Below, one piece after another: positions 61,612-64,000 of a stretch of DNA of 64,000 bases. The notes under the pieces were generated by a model that had not been told where the DNA came from, ran no database searches, and saw only the letters and a program-made list of their open reading frames with translations. The stretch comes from Pedobacter sp. PF22-3 (lineage in GTDB: Bacteria; Bacteroidota; Bacteroidia; Sphingobacteriales; Sphingobacteriaceae), in NCBI RefSeq assembly GCF_026239555.1, contig NZ_JAPIVP010000001.1:558001-622000 (forward strand), written 5' to 3'. Position 1 is the first letter of the stretch. The number at the start of each line of letters is the position of its first letter. A program made the position numbers and the translations under genes.

Positions 61612-64000
61612 TACTCGTAGAAATAAACTCTCTTTACCCTTTGCGAGATATTGGTTAAAATTTCATAAGGAATGGTATTGATATCTTTCGCCAACTCCAT
61701 AATGGTATGCTCTTTATTAAAAACAATAGCCTCATCGCCCGGTTTCACCTCAATGCCGGTAATATCCAGCATGGTCATATCCATACAGATTGAGCCAATT
61801 GTAGGCACCAAATGGCCATTGATGAGCATTTTGCCAACGCCATTACCAAAATACCGCGTGTATCCGTCTGCGTAGCCAATTTTTACGGTTGCTATTTTTC
61901 CACCATTTGGCATGAGTCCTCTCCTACCATAACCTACAGTTTCTCCTGGCGCTAAAGTCTTCACCTGCGTAACCGTAGTTTTAAGTACCATTACCGTCTG
62001 CAAACCCCGGTTATTGGCTAAAGCAGAATCAAAACCATACAACCCTATACCCAAACGAACCATATCCATTTGTGCATCTGGCCAGCGTGAGATCCCAGAG
62101 GTATTGGAGATATGCAATAATGGCTTATAACCTAAAATGTTAACCAATTGATTGGCGACGATTTTAAATCTATCAATCTGCTGCTGGGTAAATCCATCAT
62201 GCTCTGCGGCATCACTAGCCACGAGGTGAGAAAAAACACTCTGTACTTTAACCCTTGCGGAATCTTTTAAGAGGACAGATAAGGCATCCATTTCGGCTTG
62301 ATCGAAGCCCAAGCGATGCATACCACTATCTATTTTAATGTGGATAGGATAATCGAAATCATAATCTGATAGTGCGTTTAAGAAACTGCTTAGAATTTCT
62401 ACACTATAAATTTCGGGTTCTAACCTGTGCTTGATAATGGCTTCGAAGGCAGATTCTTCCGGACTCATCACCATAATAGGTAAAGTAATTCCTGCTTTAC
62501 GCAAAGCAATACCCTCATCGGCATAAGCTACTGCCAGATAATCTACCTTGTGGAACTGCAATAAATTGGCGATTTCGAAACTTCCGCTTCCGTAAGAAAA
62601 GGCCTTAACCATTGCCATTATTTTAACGTCTGGCTTAATTTTAGACCGGTAAAACTGCAAATTACCTACCATGGCATTCAAGTCGATCTCTAAAACCGTA
62701 TCGTGTATTTTTTGGGTGAGTAATTTACTGATGCGTCCAAATTCATAACGCCTGGCCCCTTTTACCAATATAGTTTCATGGTTAAAGTGTAAACCCGGAA
62801 AAGCCTCTACAAAAGCATTGGTATTGTCAAAAAACTGGGTTTCGAACTTAAAAAGTTCGGCATAACGGGCAATGTTTGTCCCAATGCCGATCAATCGGTT
62901 TATCTTTTTTTGCGAGAGCAGCTCAGCTATTTCAGTATACAAATCAAAATCGTCTCTTCCGGTTTCGAATAATTCAGAAAGAATAACGGTTTTCTTGGGA
63001 TGCTGGTTCTGTTGATTTAAAAAATCCAGCGCAATAGCTAAAGAAGAAATATCAGCACTGTACGAATCGTCAATAATGGAGCACTGATTGATGCCGTTTT
63101 TCAGCTCCAGGCGCATACTTACATGGCTCAGTTTCTCCAGGCGCAGATCGGCCTGCTCTGGTGTATAACCTAAAGCCAATAAAGTTGCCCAGCAGATCAT
63201 GCCATTTTCTATCGATGCTTTATCTTTAAAAGGTAATATGCATTCAATTTCTCTATTTTGATAAATGGCTCTTAAATAACATTTTCCTTCAATAGGTTCA
63301 ACAGTGGTGATCTGAAGATCTGCTGCCTGTTTGCTGCTCCAGCTAAACTGTTTTTTACCCGGCAGATTTTTTACGCCAATTTCATTTACATACTCTGGTG
63401 AATAAATAAATAGTTGAGATGCTGCAAAGAGTTTCAATTTTTCGGTGAGTTTTTCTTTTTTGGAACTGAATCCTTCAGCATGTGCCTCACCGATGTTGGT
63501 TAAAATTCCGATTTCAGGGCGGATAATTTCTGCCAGATATTGCATCTCATTAACGGCAGAAATACCAGCTTCAAAAATGCCCAAGGTATCGTCGGCCTCA
63601 ATTTGCCATACAGAAAGCGGCACCCCAATTTGCGAATTATAACTTTTCGGACTCTTCACAATATTAAAATCGGATGCCAGAAGCTGATATAACCATTCTT
63701 TAACAATCGTTTTCCCATTGCTACCTGTTATACCAATTATTTTTAGATTGAATTGATTTCGATGATAAGTGCTTAACTTTTGTAGTGCTTCCAAGGCATC
63801 ATTTACCAATAAAAAGTTGCAGTCTGGATATTCGAGAATGTATCTTGCTTCGGTAACGACAAAATTCCTGATTTCTTTTGCATAGGCATCTTTAATAAAT
63901 TCGTGGCCGTTGCGGTGCGAAGAAAGGGCAAAAAACATAGAACTTTCAGGTACCAAAACCGAACGGCTATCGATTACCAGATAATGGATAATCACCTCGC
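61611..64000 (-). CDS. Bifunctional MurF/alanine racemase fusion, 5' end cut by the window
   Basis: It combines UDP-MurNAc-tripeptide:D-Ala-D-Ala ligase with alanine racemase, two steps that make and use D-alanine for peptidoglycan. The N-terminal half has the ATP loop GITGSNGKT and FEAGISAVNEM; the C-terminal half (from about residue 430) has the PLP-Lys motif MAMVKAFSYGSGS and the catalytic-Tyr region TVGYGRRG and GSICMDMTMLDI. The reading frame stays open to the window end; the GTG at 63993-63995 is internal (GEVIIHYLVIDSRS), so the true start is outside. Such fusions are typical of Bacteroidota. Confidence 0.95.
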   Translation of the reverse strand, partial: EVIIHYLVIDSRSVLVPESSMFFALSSHRNGHEFIKDAYAKEIRNFVVTEARYILEYPDCNFLLVNDALEALQKLSTYHRNQFNLKIIGITGSNGKTIVKEWLYQLLASDFNIVKSPKSYNSQIGVPLSVWQIEADDTLGIFEAGISAVNEMQYLAEIIRPEIGILTNIGEAHAEGFSSKKEKLTEKLKLFAASQLFIYSPEYVNEIGVKNLPGKKQFSWSSKQAADLQITTVEPIEGKCYLRAIYQNREIECILPFKDKASIENGMICWATLLALGYTPEQADLRLEKLSHVSMRLELKNGINQCSIIDDSYSADISSLAIALDFLNQQNQHPKKTVILSELFETGRDDFDLYTEIAELLSQKKINRLIGIGTNIARYAELFKFETQFFDNTNAFVEAFPGLHFNHETILVKGARRYEFGRISKLLTQKIHDTVLEIDLNAMVGNLQFYRSKIKPDVKIMAMVKAFSYGSGSFEIANLLQFHKVDYLAVAYADEGIALRKAGITLPIMVMSPEESAFEAIIKHRLEPEIYSVEILSSFLNALSDYDFDYPIHIKIDSGMHRLGFDQAEMDALSVLLKDSARVKVQSVFSHLVASDAAEHDGFTQQQIDRFKIVANQLVNILGYKPLLHISNTSGISRWPDAQMDMVRLGIGLYGFDSALANNRGLQTVMVLKTTVTQVKTLAPGETVGYGRRGLMPNGGKIATVKIGYADGYTRYFGNGVGKMLINGHLVPTIGSICMDMTMLDITGIEVKPGDEAIVFNKEHTIMELAKDINTIPYEILTNISQRVKRVYFYE

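Overview
The window looks like a chromosomal stretch of a Bacteroidota bacterium of the family Sphingobacteriaceae, most likely Pedobacter or a close relative. The evidence is AT-rich DNA, repeated TAnnTTTG (-7) promoter boxes of the Bacteroidota type, a carboxypeptidase-regulatory-domain TonB receptor, a fused MurF-alanine racemase, futalosine-pathway menaquinone synthesis (MqnC), type B ribosomal protein L31 and LytTR/propeller-kinase signalling. I see no phage, insertion sequence with a transposase, CRISPR array, rRNA or tRNA. The coding content is mostly core housekeeping. The unusual material lies in the spacers.

Layout. 0-6 kb: LOG-family phosphoribohydrolase, TonB receptor and guaB, all on the minus strand. 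6-10 kb: two consecutive DUF3857/transglutaminase-like secreted proteins and ppnP. 10-13 kb: an M16 peptidase pair. 13-15.5 kb: a small membrane protein plus lipoprotein, then mqnC. 16-19.4 kb: an M57-type metalloprotease lipoprotein and two ferritin-like exported proteins. 19.5-23.3 kb: a LytTR regulator overlapping its propeller sensor kinase. 23.5-28.6 kb: scpB, an acidic miniprotein, a GNAT-like protein, an EamA transporter, an XRE regulator and an Mpl-type Mur ligase. 28.8-32 kb: prmA, tpiA, a GlmU-like nucleotidyltransferase and rpmE2. 32-34 kb: small unknowns and methylmalonyl-CoA epimerase. 34-36.4 kb: iscS-iscU-iscA. 37-46 kb: acyl-CoA ligase, AraC regulator, VOC protein, an alkyltransferase-like protein, lysS and small unknowns. 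46-48.4 kb: thioredoxin-like protein, ung and a hydrolase. 48.5-52.9 kb: trpD-trpF and trpB-trpA. 52.9-61.4 kb: a Kir-type K+ channel, hydrolase, SDR, recR, Na+/solute symporter, a second LOG protein, two tandem paralogous small membrane proteins and a DUF502 protein. The window ends inside a murF-alr fusion gene.

Main discoveries. (1) Upstream of trpD on the minus strand is a complete trp attenuator that a standard ORF caller would miss: a 17-codon leader peptide with three consecutive Trp codons (52785-52838), a small hairpin over its stop codon, a terminator hairpin with a long U tract (52707-52737), and a promoter of TTTG-20-AATATTTG form. (2) At least a dozen intergenic spacers are built from degenerate 7-bp units in strict register. 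Many switch halfway to the reverse-complement vocabulary and so form long imperfect hairpins; they often run exactly from one stop codon to the next. (3) Eight genes have a -7 box ending only 3-6 nt before the ATG, which predicts leaderless mRNAs. (4) Several other repeat families fill the spacers: a 108-bp unit repeated nearly four times, a cluster of five perfect hairpins, paired TTCGTG cruciform elements, and a duplicated GCGCAGCGAGGAC element.
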